64,000 nt of DNA from Nostoc commune NIES-4072 (GCF_003113895.1 NZ_BDUD01000002.1:620001-684000); one strand, 5' to 3'; numbered from the stretch's first letter, positions 44,397-53,129 are shown. The notes: a model not told the origin generated them from the sequence alone. Program-made: numbers and translations.

Positions 44397-45791
44397 ATGG
44401 AAGTGGACACTCAACACTATGACGACATTATTATCGGCAACGGCAAAGCGGGTAAAACACTTGCACCAGCGCTGGTTGCTGACGGACGTAAAACCGCTCT
44501 GGTTGAACGCAGCTTAAACATGATTGGTGGCGGGTGCATTAATATTGCCTGCATTCCTACTAAAACTATGGTGGCGAGTGCCAATGTAGCAAACATAGTG
44601 CGAAACAGTGCCGCTTATGGGGTTAAAACCAATACACCCACCGTTAATTTAGCAGAGGTGATTCAACGAAAACGATCGGTTGTGCAAGGGATGCGTGAAA
44701 TGAACTTGCACAATCTAGAAACGGCTCTCGATAACAACTTGATCGTTGGCGAAGCAAGGTTTGTTGCTCCCAAAAAGATCGCAGTAACGACGACTCTTGG
44801 GAACAATCGCTTACTTACCGCCGAACGGTTATTTATTAATACAGGCACACGACCGTTAATTCCATCCATTCCCGGACTCACAGAAGTTGAGTTTTTAACG
44901 AGTGAGTCGATTATGGAGCTAGAACACCTACCTGAACACCTAATCGTTCTCGGTAGTGGCTATATTGGTTTAGAGTTTGCCCAGATGTTTCGGCGCTTTG
45001 GCTCTTTTGTTACTGTTATTGGGCAAAGTGAGCAAATCCTGTCACAGCAAGATCCAGATATTGCGATCGCACTTCAAGCACTGTTAGAAAAAGATGGTAT
45101 TGAATTCTTATTAAAGGCGAAGGTATTAAGAGTTGATCGTACTGGTAATGAAACCATCCTGCAAATCCAAGTTGGCGATCGCTCCCTCAGCCTCCAGGGG
45201 TCGCATTTGCTCATCGCCGTTGGCCGTGCGCCCAATACTGAGAGCTTAAATTTACCTGCTGCTGGTGTGGCAACCGATACACGCGGATTTATTCAAGTTA
45301 ACGATCGCCTGGAGACGAACGTACCCGGAATTTGGGCGTTAGGCGATATCAATGGCGGCCCACAATACACCCATATATCGCTCGACGATTATCGCATTAT
45401 CAAAGCTAATTTAATTGATGGAGGCGATCGCAGTACAGGCGATCGTCTCGTTCCATCCTGTTTGTTCATCGATCCAGAACTGGCTCATGTGGGTTTGACT
45501 GAAACTGAAGCACAGCAACAAGGATATGCTATCCGCGTGGCGAAGGTGGATGCATCAGCCGTTCCTAGAGCAAGAACACTCGGTCAAACCGATGGACTTC
45601 TGAAGGCAATCGTGGATGCAGATACAGGTCGTATTTTAGGGTGTTCCCTGTTGTGTCATGAAGCAGGTGAAGTGATTTCAACAGTGCAGATGGTGATGCA
45701 AGCTCAGATGCCATACACCATTCTGCGCGATGGTATTTTGACTCATCCCACGATGACCGAAGGATTAAATATATTGTTTTCCAAGTTGTAA
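44397..45791 (+). CDS. Mercuric-reductase-like flavoprotein disulfide reductase, 464 aa
   Basis: A class I pyridine nucleotide-disulfide oxidoreductase: FAD site IIIGNGKAGKTLA, redox pair in GGGCINIACIPTK (C-x4-C, with Ala replacing the usual Gly before the second Cys), NAD(P) site VLGSGYIGLEFAQMF, GDINGGPQYTH and the C-terminal THPTMTEGLN with the base His. It is closer to mercuric or unknown reductases than to lipoamide dehydrogenase or glutathione reductase. There is no N-terminal heavy-metal domain and no mer genes nearby, so the substrate is open. Confidence 0.85.
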   Translation: MEVDTQHYDDIIIGNGKAGKTLAPALVADGRKTALVERSLNMIGGGCINIACIPTKTMVASANVANIVRNSAAYGVKTNTPTVNLAEVIQRKRSVVQGMREMNLHNLETALDNNLIVGEARFVAPKKIAVTTTLGNNRLLTAERLFINTGTRPLIPSIPGLTEVEFLTSESIMELEHLPEHLIVLGSGYIGLEFAQMFRRFGSFVTVIGQSEQILSQQDPDIAIALQALLEKDGIEFLLKAKVLRVDRTGNETILQIQVGDRSLSLQGSHLLIAVGRAPNTESLNLPAAGVATDTRGFIQVNDRLETNVPGIWALGDINGGPQYTHISLDDYRIIKANLIDGGDRSTGDRLVPSCLFIDPELAHVGLTETEAQQQGYAIRVAKVDASAVPRARTLGQTDGLLKAIVDADTGRILGCSLLCHEAGEVISTVQMVMQAQMPYTILRDGILTHPTMTEGLNILFSKL

Positions 45792-45865
45792 GCATACAGC
45801 AATTGCAGACCCAAGGACTTACCAAATAAACTACATTTCACTCTTGAAGATCAAGTAGATATAGC

Positions 45866-46816
45866 ATGATTAGTAAAACATCTAAAGTCGGTATTATTGG
45901 TGCAGGTAATGTAGGTGCAGACGTTGCAAATGCTTTAGTTTTACTCGGTAGATGTGTAAGGGTTGTCCTTTTTGACCGAACCTTATCAAAAGCTGAAGGA
46001 CAAGTATGGGACATTGAAGACAGCATTCCCCTACTTAAGGAGATGGAAATCATACCATCAAATCAGTATGAAGATTTAGCTGATTCAGATATCATTATTG
46101 TGACTGTTGGGGTGAAGCCGAAACTTGGACAGACCCGATTAGATACATTGAGCGACAATGCAGAGATCATCCGTTTGACGATCAAAGAATTGGATCGAGT
46201 TGCACCGAATTCAATCGTAATCATTGTTAGCAATCCAGTGGATGTACTGACGCGGATTGCAATCGCTACTTCCACCAGAGCAGAAAACCTAATTTTCGGT
46301 TCGGGAACCGTTCTTGATACTGCTAGACTGAGATATCAACTTGGAAAGCAACTGAATGTTGCAAAACAAGACATTCATGCTTATGTGATTGGAGAGCATG
46401 GAGACAGTCAATTTGTCGTTTGGTCTAGTGCATTTATTGGGGGAATTCTATTAACTGAATTTCCCCTACCACAAGGAGCAACGCTAGAACAAATTCAGCA
46501 AGAGTACGCACAGTTAACTCGTAAACGAGGCCATAACATTTTTGAACGCAAAGGAAATACAAGCTATGGTATATCAACAGTAGTTTGTCAGTTAGTTGAT
46601 ACCATCCTGCGAGATGAAAAGCAGATATTTCCAGTATCGGCTAGAGCAGATGCTAACTATGGAGTTGGCAATGAAGTTGTTCTTGGACTTCCATGTATCA
46701 TTGGCTCAAAAGGTATTGACCGCCAACTGCTGTTATCAAGAAATGCTCATGAACAACGCTTATTAGAAGAATCAGCCAACAAACTTAATCTTGCCTATAA
46801 TTTTTTGCATAATTAA
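45866..46816 (+). CDS. L-lactate/malate dehydrogenase family protein, 316 aa
   Basis: LDH/MDH fold: VGIIGAGNVGADVANAL (NAD site), DIIIVTVGVKPKLGQTRLDT (substrate loop), VIIVSNPVDVLTRIA, catalytic His in VIGEHGDSQF, and SYGISTVVCQLVDTIL. At the specificity position (Gln in lactate, Arg in malate dehydrogenases) this protein has Pro85 (PKLGQTR), so neither substrate is certain. The Arg that binds the carboxylate (R91) is kept. It is probably a 2-hydroxyacid dehydrogenase of unsettled substrate. Start ATG follows a short AT-rich spacer after the flavoprotein gene. Confidence 0.85.
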   Translation: MISKTSKVGIIGAGNVGADVANALVLLGRCVRVVLFDRTLSKAEGQVWDIEDSIPLLKEMEIIPSNQYEDLADSDIIIVTVGVKPKLGQTRLDTLSDNAEIIRLTIKELDRVAPNSIVIIVSNPVDVLTRIAIATSTRAENLIFGSGTVLDTARLRYQLGKQLNVAKQDIHAYVIGEHGDSQFVVWSSAFIGGILLTEFPLPQGATLEQIQQEYAQLTRKRGHNIFERKGNTSYGISTVVCQLVDTILRDEKQIFPVSARADANYGVGNEVVLGLPCIIGSKGIDRQLLLSRNAHEQRLLEESANKLNLAYNFLHN

Positions 46817-46934
46817 AATCAATTGGGTGCGGCTATGGTTGAAAATCCAATATCTTGAACAATACCTTTGCGATCAAGTAGAACAAGGCAATACATGAGT
46901 TAAATATCAGTAAAGACTACTCAGGAAATAAATA

Positions 46935-48661
46935 GGGGTTGCTGAAAAAAAAGAAAAGGTTACAGTCTCTAGATTATCAGACCAAAGAAAGATATTCAGG
47001 TGCAAGAGTTGAGGGTAAAATAACCCAAAATCCTTGCATCACCGTGACTAGCAGGACTAAAGTGTGTCATTAGTAACCATGTACCGAAAGCAGGAGCAAA
47101 CTACAATCCCACCAGAAAACTTTGAACTTCCGTTTGAAGGAAAATTATCAGAAGATAATCGTTGGGTAATTATGGCTGATTTAATACCGTGGGCGGAATT
47201 TGAAGAGGAATATTCTTCATTTTTTTCGGCAGAGATGGGAGCGCCAGCAAAATCATTTCGGGTGGCATTAGGCGCATTAATAATCAAAGAAAAACTAGGA
47301 ATAAGCGACAGAGAAACAGTAGAACAAATTAAAGAAAACCCTTATCTACAGTACTTCATAGGAATATCATCTTATATTAATGAAGCTCCATTTGATCCAT
47401 CTATGCTAGTCCATTTTCGTGAAAGAATTAGTGCAGACTTAGTAAACAAAGTAAATCAAGAAACTGTTAAAAGGATGCTAGAGACAACATCTTCGACTTT
47501 AGCAACTGAATCAACTGAATCAACTGAATCAACTCAAAAAAAAATAGAAGAATTAGAAAAAGAAGATAACACGCCGAAAAATCGGGGAAAATTAATATTA
47601 GATGCGACTTGTGCGCCAGCAGACATCAGCTATCCAACAGATTTCGAGCTATTAAATCAAGCAAGAAAACAGACAGAACGAATAATAGACCTTCTTTATG
47701 AACAGATAAAAGGTACATTAGAGAAAAAACCAAGGACTTATCGGGAAATAGCGAGAAAAAACTACTTAGAAGTCGCTAAAAAACGTCGTGTATCCCAAAA
47801 AGATAGGAAAAAAGCGATTAAAAAGCAGCTTCAATATATCAAAAGAAACTTATCTCATATTGACCAGCTAATCAGATCGGGAGCAACTCTAGAAAAACTA
47901 AGTACTAAACAATATAAAATGTTGCTTGTAGTTGTAGAAGTTTATCGTCAACAACTATGGTTGTATGAAAATAAAAAACAGAGTATTGATGACCGAATCG
48001 TTAGTTTAAGCCAACCACATATCCGCCCAATTGTCCGTGGAAAAGCTGGGAAAGCCGTGGAATTTGGGGCAAAATTATCAGCTAGTTATTTTGATGGGTA
48101 TGTATTTTTAGACCATATTAGTTGGGATAATTTTAATGAATCAGGAGACTTAAAATCACAAGTAGAAGCATATAAAAACTATACTGGCTATTATCCAGAA
48201 TCGGTTCATGTAGATAAAATTTATCGCACAAGAGAGAATAGAGCTTGGTGCAAAGGAAGAGGTATTATCATGAGTGGTCCTCCTTTGGGAAGACCACCAG
48301 CCAATGTTAGTAAAGAAAAAAAGAAACAAGATTTAGAATCTGAGAGAATTCGTAATTGTATTGAAGGAAAATTTGGGCAAGCTAAAAGAAGGTTTAGCCT
48401 CAATCGAGTGATGGCGAAACTTTCCCACACTTCTGAAACTGCAATTGCTATTACTTTTCTAGTGATGAATCTTTCTACTCACCTGTCGCGGGTGTTTTAT
48501 GCTTTTTTATGTCTATTTTTGAAAACTGCACCTTTTTTGCAGTTCCGTATAACTGAAAATTATGATTTTATTAGTTATAAACAAGAAAAGCTTATCTTTG
48601 ATTTTGCTTGAATAACTAGTCAACCCTTAAGATTGCTTTTTCATACTTTTTCAGCAACCCC
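46935..48661. mobile_element. Insertion sequence of the IS5-like/DUF772 kind
   Basis: GGGGTTGCTGAAAAA (46935-46949) and TTTTTCAGCAACCCC (48647-48661) are perfect 15-bp inverted ends. TA lies on both sides (46933-46934 and 48662-48663), the expected short duplication. The element is 1727 bp and carries one intact transposase. It is the only complete IS of this type in the window. Confidence 0.85.
47079..48611 (+). CDS. IS5/IS1182-like DDE transposase, 510 aa
   Basis: ATG giving MYRKQEQTTIPPENFELPF, although a GTG five codons upstream is in frame. N-terminal DUF772 (residues about 10-140: ALIIKEKLGISDRETVEQI, then YLQYFIGI, SMLVHFRER) binds the ends. LILDATCAPADISYPTDFEL carries the first catalytic Asp, YPESVHVDKIYRTREN the second, and RNCIEGKFGQAKRRFSL the Glu. 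The gap between D1 and D2 is long, with a basic coiled insert and a repeated TESTEST stretch (about residue 145). The element looks able to move. Confidence 0.88.
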   Translation: MYRKQEQTTIPPENFELPFEGKLSEDNRWVIMADLIPWAEFEEEYSSFFSAEMGAPAKSFRVALGALIIKEKLGISDRETVEQIKENPYLQYFIGISSYINEAPFDPSMLVHFRERISADLVNKVNQETVKRMLETTSSTLATESTESTESTQKKIEELEKEDNTPKNRGKLILDATCAPADISYPTDFELLNQARKQTERIIDLLYEQIKGTLEKKPRTYREIARKNYLEVAKKRRVSQKDRKKAIKKQLQYIKRNLSHIDQLIRSGATLEKLSTKQYKMLLVVVEVYRQQLWLYENKKQSIDDRIVSLSQPHIRPIVRGKAGKAVEFGAKLSASYFDGYVFLDHISWDNFNESGDLKSQVEAYKNYTGYYPESVHVDKIYRTRENRAWCKGRGIIMSGPPLGRPPANVSKEKKKQDLESERIRNCIEGKFGQAKRRFSLNRVMAKLSHTSETAIAITFLVMNLSTHLSRVFYAFLCLFLKTAPFLQFRITENYDFISYKQEKLIFDFA

Positions 48662-48766
48662 TAAATAGCTTTAGTTTCACTATTTGATAGATTTAAACTT
48701 AACATCCAGTGCTTGTTGAAAAAAATAGCGACTAAAAATGGCTAAGTATACTTAAGGAACCTTGTA

Positions 48767-49048
48767 ATGATTAAGTTTTTAGTACGTTTACTGTTTGCTA
48801 CATTATCTTTAACTGTATTTTTGAACTTGTTCACTTCTATTGCCCTTGCACAAAAAACTTATGAACCAACAACTGAATCCCTATCAAAGCATGAAGTTCC
48901 AGACTGGTTCAAGGATGCAAAACTTGGAATTTTCATTCTTAGATACAGGTTATTTTATAACTCTGGGGTTGATTCGATGAACTCTTTCTGGAAGCAATGT
49001 ATCCAGAATTTCCAAATTCAGCTAACTAAAAAAAAAGGGAGTTATTGA
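48767..49048 (+). pseudogene. N-terminal remnant of a GH29 alpha-L-fucosidase
   Basis: Signal peptide (FLVRLLFATLSLTVFLNLF, cleavage after ALA), then the GH29 opening YEPTTESLSKHEVPDWFKDA and KLGIFI. The usual HWG(V/L)YSVPA and all catalytic residues are replaced by unrelated codons (LRYRLFYNSGVD). The gene broke after about 60 residues. It is adjacent to the IS at 46935-48661 and runs into an IS4 remnant, in the most degraded stretch of the window. Confidence 0.75.
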
Positions 49049-49330
49049 GGTTGCAAGCGTTGGAATTTTGGTAACGCACGACGAATAGCTCGTAATGTAC
49101 CAGTGAAACTCAGGCGTAATGGTGCAACACAATTACTATTTGCAGCTTGGAAAATTAATGATCTGACAGCCCAATGTGCGAGTAACCAGCCATAATTTCC
49201 TGCACAGTTTCCCGTGGTTGTTGAGAACGAACAGGAGTTTTTCTGGCTAAAGATGTACCTTGAGTTCCACAACTCAATTTACAAGCGCTGATCAAGAAAG
49301 AGGTGGAATGATGCCTAAAACACCCTCTAG
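49042..49330 (-). pseudogene. IS4-family transposase C-terminal remnant
   Basis: Minus-strand frames read TPVRSQQPRETVQEI and, after a shift, YGWLLAHWAVRSLIFQAA, then APLRLSFTGTLRAIRRALPKFQ. That is the C-terminal end of an IS4-type transposase, from the Glu region on. No element ends are visible. The frame is broken and the catalytic core is gone. Confidence 0.75.
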
Positions 49331-49333
49331 ACG

Positions 49334-49487
49334 CCACCTCTGCCGCATCTACCGATTCAACTTCAGCAGCTAGCTCTGCAAATAAGAATATTTCTCAGTA
49401 AAAAGACCCATGTTCAGCAACGATTACGGTTACGGGTGTTGAAGTTCCAGAGTTGACAGAAAAACAGCGCGATTCGCTTGAATTTTT
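49334..49487 (+). pseudogene. Fragment of the ParB-like plasmid gene
   Basis: TSAASTDSTS, then SSANKNISQ followed by TAA, then SATITVTGVEVPELTE. This matches residues about 12-65 of the ParB-like protein at 20650-21606, with near-identical DNA in its first 50 bases. Only the N-terminal tail region survives. It marks plasmid-gene sequence now placed far from the XRE operon. Confidence 0.8.
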
Positions 49488-49494
49488 CACCCCG

Positions 49495-49540
49495 TAAGAG
49501 CGATGCCTTGTGATCAGAATTACACCTAACCTATTGACAA
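49495..49540. repeat. 46-bp direct repeat, left of the terpene cassette
   Basis: Contains GCGATGCCTTGTGATCAGAA then TTACACC, matching 51923-51968 in 42 of 46 positions. It ends five bases before the terpene cyclase ATG. The core TGTGATCAGAATTACA resembles CRP-type TGTGA-N6-TCACA and NtcA-type GT-N10-AC sites. It may be a recombination scar, a regulatory site, or both. Confidence 0.7.
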
Positions 49541-49544
49541 ATCT

Positions 49545-51137
49545 ATGGAAACTTTTAAAAAATTCTCTAATCCTATAGTTAGCTCTTCTGTTTTGCAACC
49601 TTTAATACTGGGTGAGCCAGAACTACGTGGTCAAGTTATAGACTGCCAGAAGAAACTTACACGCTATCTAAAAGACCAAGTGAAAACAGACGGATCTGTT
49701 AGAGATGTTTGCAAGAGCCGTGTGCTTGAATCCTCATTGATGCTCCACTTGCTTACTATCCAAGAAATATATCCAAATTGTCAGTATCAACTCACTCACT
49801 ACTTAACTACTCAACTTGATAAAGAGCATAATAACAAGTTCCACAAGGCTCTAATTATTGGAGCATTGCGTAAAAGTATGCCTGAAGATGCACAAGTTGG
49901 TGAAGATTATATGACAGGCTTTCAGCATTTTACGGCAAGCCGTAAGCGCGTGCTGTTCAGTGCAATCCTAGCAGAACTAGGGGTAATGCCGTATGACAAC
50001 CAGTATCAGATAGAACACTTCTTTTATCAAGGTTATCAAAGTTGGGTTGCAGGTGAAATATGCGCTCTCAAAGTTCTATACGCTTTTGGTTTAAACTACC
50101 GAAAGTGGATAAACCTTGATGACGTAGAATTTCTACTGGCAACGCAGAACAATAACTCGATTTGGGAAAAACACGTTTTAGCCAATATTATCATCTTATT
50201 GGCACTTCAAAAGTTTCCAGAACACCATCATGTAGTGTTGAAGGGAATTAACAATTTGCTAAGTTGTCAAAACTCAGATGGCGGTTTCCCTTTTATTGCT
50301 AGTTTTGAGATTTTCTGTACAGCAACTGCTGGAGTAGCCTTAACAGATAGTGGAGCTGACATTGAGACTCTATTACAAATGGCTGAGTACATAGTGAGAC
50401 AACAGCAATCAGATGGCGGATGGTCATATGCAGAGGGTACAAGTCAGAGTGACGTAGATGATACTTCTTTCTGTGTAGAGTTTTTACAGGCAGTTGAGGT
50501 TGACAAATACAAAGAATACATTTCAAAAGGTGAGGCATACCTTCTCGCTATTCAGAATGAAGATGGTGGATTTCCTACCTTTGTGCGTGGTAATTCCTCT
50601 GAAATTACCATGACAGCAGCAGCTCTTAACGCGTTGGCCCCTCGCTGTACTGAGTATACAAACGTCTTCGAGTTAGGACTGCGCTACATCACTGACCAAC
50701 AAAAGTTCGACGGTTCTTTTGAAAGGAGCTGGAGTCTGAGCGAAGCACAGGCGATTTTTCGTTCAGTGTTAGCAATGCGTACCTGTAAAGTTGTTCGGTC
50801 AGCGCAGCTTTTAGAAAGTATTTATACAGCAGAAGCGAAAGCATTAGACTACCTGCGTAAATCTCAAAACAGCGATGGCGGTTGGGGTCATAAATTAGGT
50901 GACACAAGCGATGTTATCAGTACCTCATATACCCTAATTGCCCTAAGCAGCCTTGGTGATGCCGAAACATTAAGGCGAGGTACACATTACCTGATGCTAC
51001 AGCAGGATGAAGAAGGGAAATTCGTCTCTATACCAGATCAAGTAGCTCCCCGACCCATACCTTATGATGTGCCTATTCTCACTAGCATCTTCGCGTTACT
51101 CGCTCTTAAATACACTGCTGCCGTTATCAGGGAATAA
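49545..51137 (+). CDS. Class II terpene cyclase-like protein, 530 aa
   Basis: A squalene/diterpene cyclase-type alpha-barrel protein. The proton-donor motif is DVDD (residues 303-306, SQSDVDDTSF), as in class II cyclases that protonate a double bond of GGPP, FPP or squalene. At least four QW repeats follow the usual pattern: QNSDGGF (about 242), QQSDGGWSY (about 287), QNEDGGF (about 343) and QNSDGGWGH (about 450). I see no DDxxD class I motif. The length fits a two-domain class II cyclase that would leave the diphosphate on. A HAD phosphatase starts right after the stop. No ribosome site is obvious. Bacterial cyclases of this kind are few in cyanobacteria. Confidence 0.8.
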   Translation: METFKKFSNPIVSSSVLQPLILGEPELRGQVIDCQKKLTRYLKDQVKTDGSVRDVCKSRVLESSLMLHLLTIQEIYPNCQYQLTHYLTTQLDKEHNNKFHKALIIGALRKSMPEDAQVGEDYMTGFQHFTASRKRVLFSAILAELGVMPYDNQYQIEHFFYQGYQSWVAGEICALKVLYAFGLNYRKWINLDDVEFLLATQNNNSIWEKHVLANIIILLALQKFPEHHHVVLKGINNLLSCQNSDGGFPFIASFEIFCTATAGVALTDSGADIETLLQMAEYIVRQQQSDGGWSYAEGTSQSDVDDTSFCVEFLQAVEVDKYKEYISKGEAYLLAIQNEDGGFPTFVRGNSSEITMTAAALNALAPRCTEYTNVFELGLRYITDQQKFDGSFERSWSLSEAQAIFRSVLAMRTCKVVRSAQLLESIYTAEAKALDYLRKSQNSDGGWGHKLGDTSDVISTSYTLIALSSLGDAETLRRGTHYLMLQQDEEGKFVSIPDQVAPRPIPYDVPILTSIFALLALKYTAAVIRE

Positions 51138-51138
51138 T

Positions 51139-51858
51139 ATGCAAAGGAACGATATGAAAGTTGCTGCCTTAGATATTGACGGAACTCTCTACCCCGGTGC
51201 TTTAGGGCTTCAGTTACTACAAGCATTGACAGCAAATGGTATTAGTGACAAATCAAAGATCGAGGATATTTTTAAAGTAGTTGAAAAATATCGTCTTAAT
51301 GAAATTGACTTCCAGATCATGGCAACTACTGCTTATAATCTCTTTGCAGAGGCGATTGCAGGGATATCACAAACTGTAATGCAGCGTATTGCTAGGCAAG
51401 TATGGCAGCAAGAACGAACCAAACTATTCCCTTTCGTTCCGAAACTCATCGACATTCTCAACAGCCAGGGATATTCCCTTGTATTAATTTCAGGTAGCCC
51501 GGATGAAATCGTGTGTTGCCTAGCTGAGGAGTTTGGGATTTCAAAATACCAAGGCTCAATTTTCGCCACTCACCAAGGTAAGTACACTGGAAAAGTAAAT
51601 CTCTTGTCAGGATCTCTTGGCAAGAAGTATTCTATTTTTCTACAGATGGTTAAGGATTGGAGTGTAAATCTGGAGGAATCCCTTGCCATAGGTGATTCAA
51701 TAACTGATACGGCGCTCCTTGAGATCGTTGGAAAACCTGTAGTGTTTGAACCTCATCCATCATTAATGTTGATTGCACAAGAGAAAGATTGGCTTGTTAC
51801 CAACCGGAATAATATTGTCAAACATATCATGGAGTTAGGAAACCCATTTTTGACTTAA
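51139..51858 (+). CDS. HAD-family (SerB-like) phosphatase, 239 aa
   Basis: The ATG follows the cyclase stop by one base. It is an HAD-IB-type phosphatase: motif I LDIDGTLYPG (Asp12 nucleophile, Asp14 acid), motif II LISGSPDEIV, motif III Lys in SGSLGKKYSI, motif IV AIGDSITDTALL. Some cyclase-phosphatase proteins fuse such a domain to a class II terpene cyclase to remove the diphosphate and release an alcohol. Here the two functions are separate, adjacent genes. Alternatively it is an unrelated phosphoserine-phosphatase-like enzyme, but the spacing suggests cotranslation. Helical cap segments lie at residues about 30-95. Confidence 0.85.
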   Translation: MQRNDMKVAALDIDGTLYPGALGLQLLQALTANGISDKSKIEDIFKVVEKYRLNEIDFQIMATTAYNLFAEAIAGISQTVMQRIARQVWQQERTKLFPFVPKLIDILNSQGYSLVLISGSPDEIVCCLAEEFGISKYQGSIFATHQGKYTGKVNLLSGSLGKKYSIFLQMVKDWSVNLEESLAIGDSITDTALLEIVGKPVVFEPHPSLMLIAQEKDWLVTNRNNIVKHIMELGNPFLT

Positions 51859-51922
51859 ACAATAAATCGTGGGTTTTGATAAATCCAACGATGTGATTAA
51901 TGGTCAAGGGGGTAACGTCCCA

Positions 51923-51968
51923 TAAGGGCGATGCCTTGTGATCAGAATTACACCCAGCCTATTGATAA
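51923..51968. repeat. 46-bp direct repeat, right of the terpene cassette
   Basis: The second copy of the repeat at 49495-49540, in the same orientation and 64 bases after the HAD stop. Together they bracket exactly the cyclase and phosphatase genes. The spacer 51859-52133 holds no other gene. Confidence 0.7.
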
Positions 51969-52133
51969 TAAACCTCGTCTACGTTGAAAACCGTAGTTTT
52001 TCCTCATTTTCTTCAAGATAATTTTTAAATCTTACCCTAGCTCGGATTATGCCACTTTGTTTCCAACCTGATTGCTGATTAGGCAAGTCCTCTTGTCAAT
52101 AGCCTTTGAGACACGCTAACCCTATGTTTGCAC

Positions 52134-52781
52134 TCAAGCGCGGTAAGTCCTGTAAATTTTCTTTGGCTTCCTTGAGAAGAATGCAATTTTGTTGCTGCTG
52201 AGTGCTATACCCAACATGCCTTCAAGGAGGGTTGCCAAAACAGTTGTCGGTTCAGGAACCGCAGATGCTTTAATCTGATTCGGACTCGAATCGAGTAATT
52301 GACTATAGTCTGCTGTAATATTTTGGTAAAGATAAGAGGTCGCTCCCGGAGAGATGAAGATACGACCCGGAGCCTCAACATTGCTGAGAAAAACATCACC
52401 TATGCCACTACCTGTGCCAACATCAATTGCCCCAAATAAATTGCCTGTAGTCGTGTCAAAGTTAAACTCGAAAAACTGATTGCTTGATACACCATTAACA
52501 ACTTCGTTTTTAGTTGCAATCAACTCCTGTGATGGATTGAAAAAAGAAACATTGAGTGACTGCAAGGCTTTTGTGGCTCCCGCACCACTTTCGGAAATTA
52601 TGGCTGGGGTAGTGGTTTGATCGTAACTAAACTCAAAAGAAGCCGAATAACCAGCATCACCCTTCCAGTTAAATGTTAAATCAGTAGCTTGAGCCAGATT
52701 AGTAGAAGCAATGATAGAAGTCGCACAGAGTGCTAAACTAAGCGCTATCTGCGCTGTCTTGAGGGTGAAAAAGCTTTTCAT
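52134..52781 (-). CDS. PEP-CTERM secreted protein, 215 aa
   Basis: Signal peptide at 1-32 (TAQIALSLALCATSIIASTN, cleavage after AQA). The mature domain is beta-rich and Asn/Ser-rich (LTFNWKGDAGYSASFEFSY), resembling the family of secreted proteins with PEP-CTERM tails. At residue about 175 comes the VPEPTTVLATLLEGMLGIAL segment and then a basic end (SRKPKKIYRTYR), the exosortase sorting signal. Exported and then cleaved and possibly anchored. It is the only exosortase substrate here; the enzyme must be encoded elsewhere. Confidence 0.85.
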   Translation of the reverse strand: MKSFFTLKTAQIALSLALCATSIIASTNLAQATDLTFNWKGDAGYSASFEFSYDQTTTPAIISESGAGATKALQSLNVSFFNPSQELIATKNEVVNGVSSNQFFEFNFDTTTGNLFGAIDVGTGSGIGDVFLSNVEAPGRIFISPGATSYLYQNITADYSQLLDSSPNQIKASAVPEPTTVLATLLEGMLGIALSSNKIAFFSRKPKKIYRTYRA

Positions 52782-52783
52782 TA

Positions 52784-52948
52784 TTAATTAAATAGCCTTG
52801 TATTGACAAGTGACTGCAAGTGAGTGCGATCGCGTGCCACTGCGGCAACTCGTTCCAAATCACGGATATTCCAACCATCTTCTACTGCTTGCACTTTGAT
52901 GAGAGCAGCAGAAGATGTTTTGGCTGGTAGGGGTGGTTTAGTTTCCAT
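52784..52948 (-). pseudogene. Front fragment of a DUF1348-type gene
   Basis: METKPPLPAKTSSAALIKV, then QAVEDGWNIRDLERVAAV parallels the opening of the DUF1348 protein at 43043 ([20 protein letters not shown]). After about 40 residues the frame drifts and stops at 52784, two bases before the PEP-CTERM start. The remaining domain is absent. Confidence 0.6.
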
Positions 52949-53039
52949 AGGTACTAGTTACAACTGAGTAAACCGGAACTAAATTTCTACTAACACCATA
53001 TTTGCTTTTTGATTTTTCTAAAATCTGCCTGAAGATAGA

Positions 53040-53129
53040 TGAGCTGATGCGGTGCAAATTCAACCTCAATCCTTTTTAGATCAAAACAGTTAAAGTTTTC
53101 ACCGCTAAAGATTGTGCCGCATCAACTCA
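53040..53129. repeat. 90-bp inverted-repeat element
   Basis: TGAGCTGATGCGGTGCA (53040-) and TTGTGCCGCATCAACTCA (53112-53129) are inverted copies with three mismatches. The rest of 52949-53311 is AT-rich with no gene supported. It may be a small MITE or a bidirectional terminator. Confidence 0.5.

Noticed and set aside
45866..46816. Plain call of lactate dehydrogenase
   Set aside because: The Gln that defines lactate specificity is Pro here, so only the family is stated.
48767..49048. A new short secreted protein
   Set aside because: The sequence after the signal peptide is the start of a GH29 fucosidase and then breaks down.
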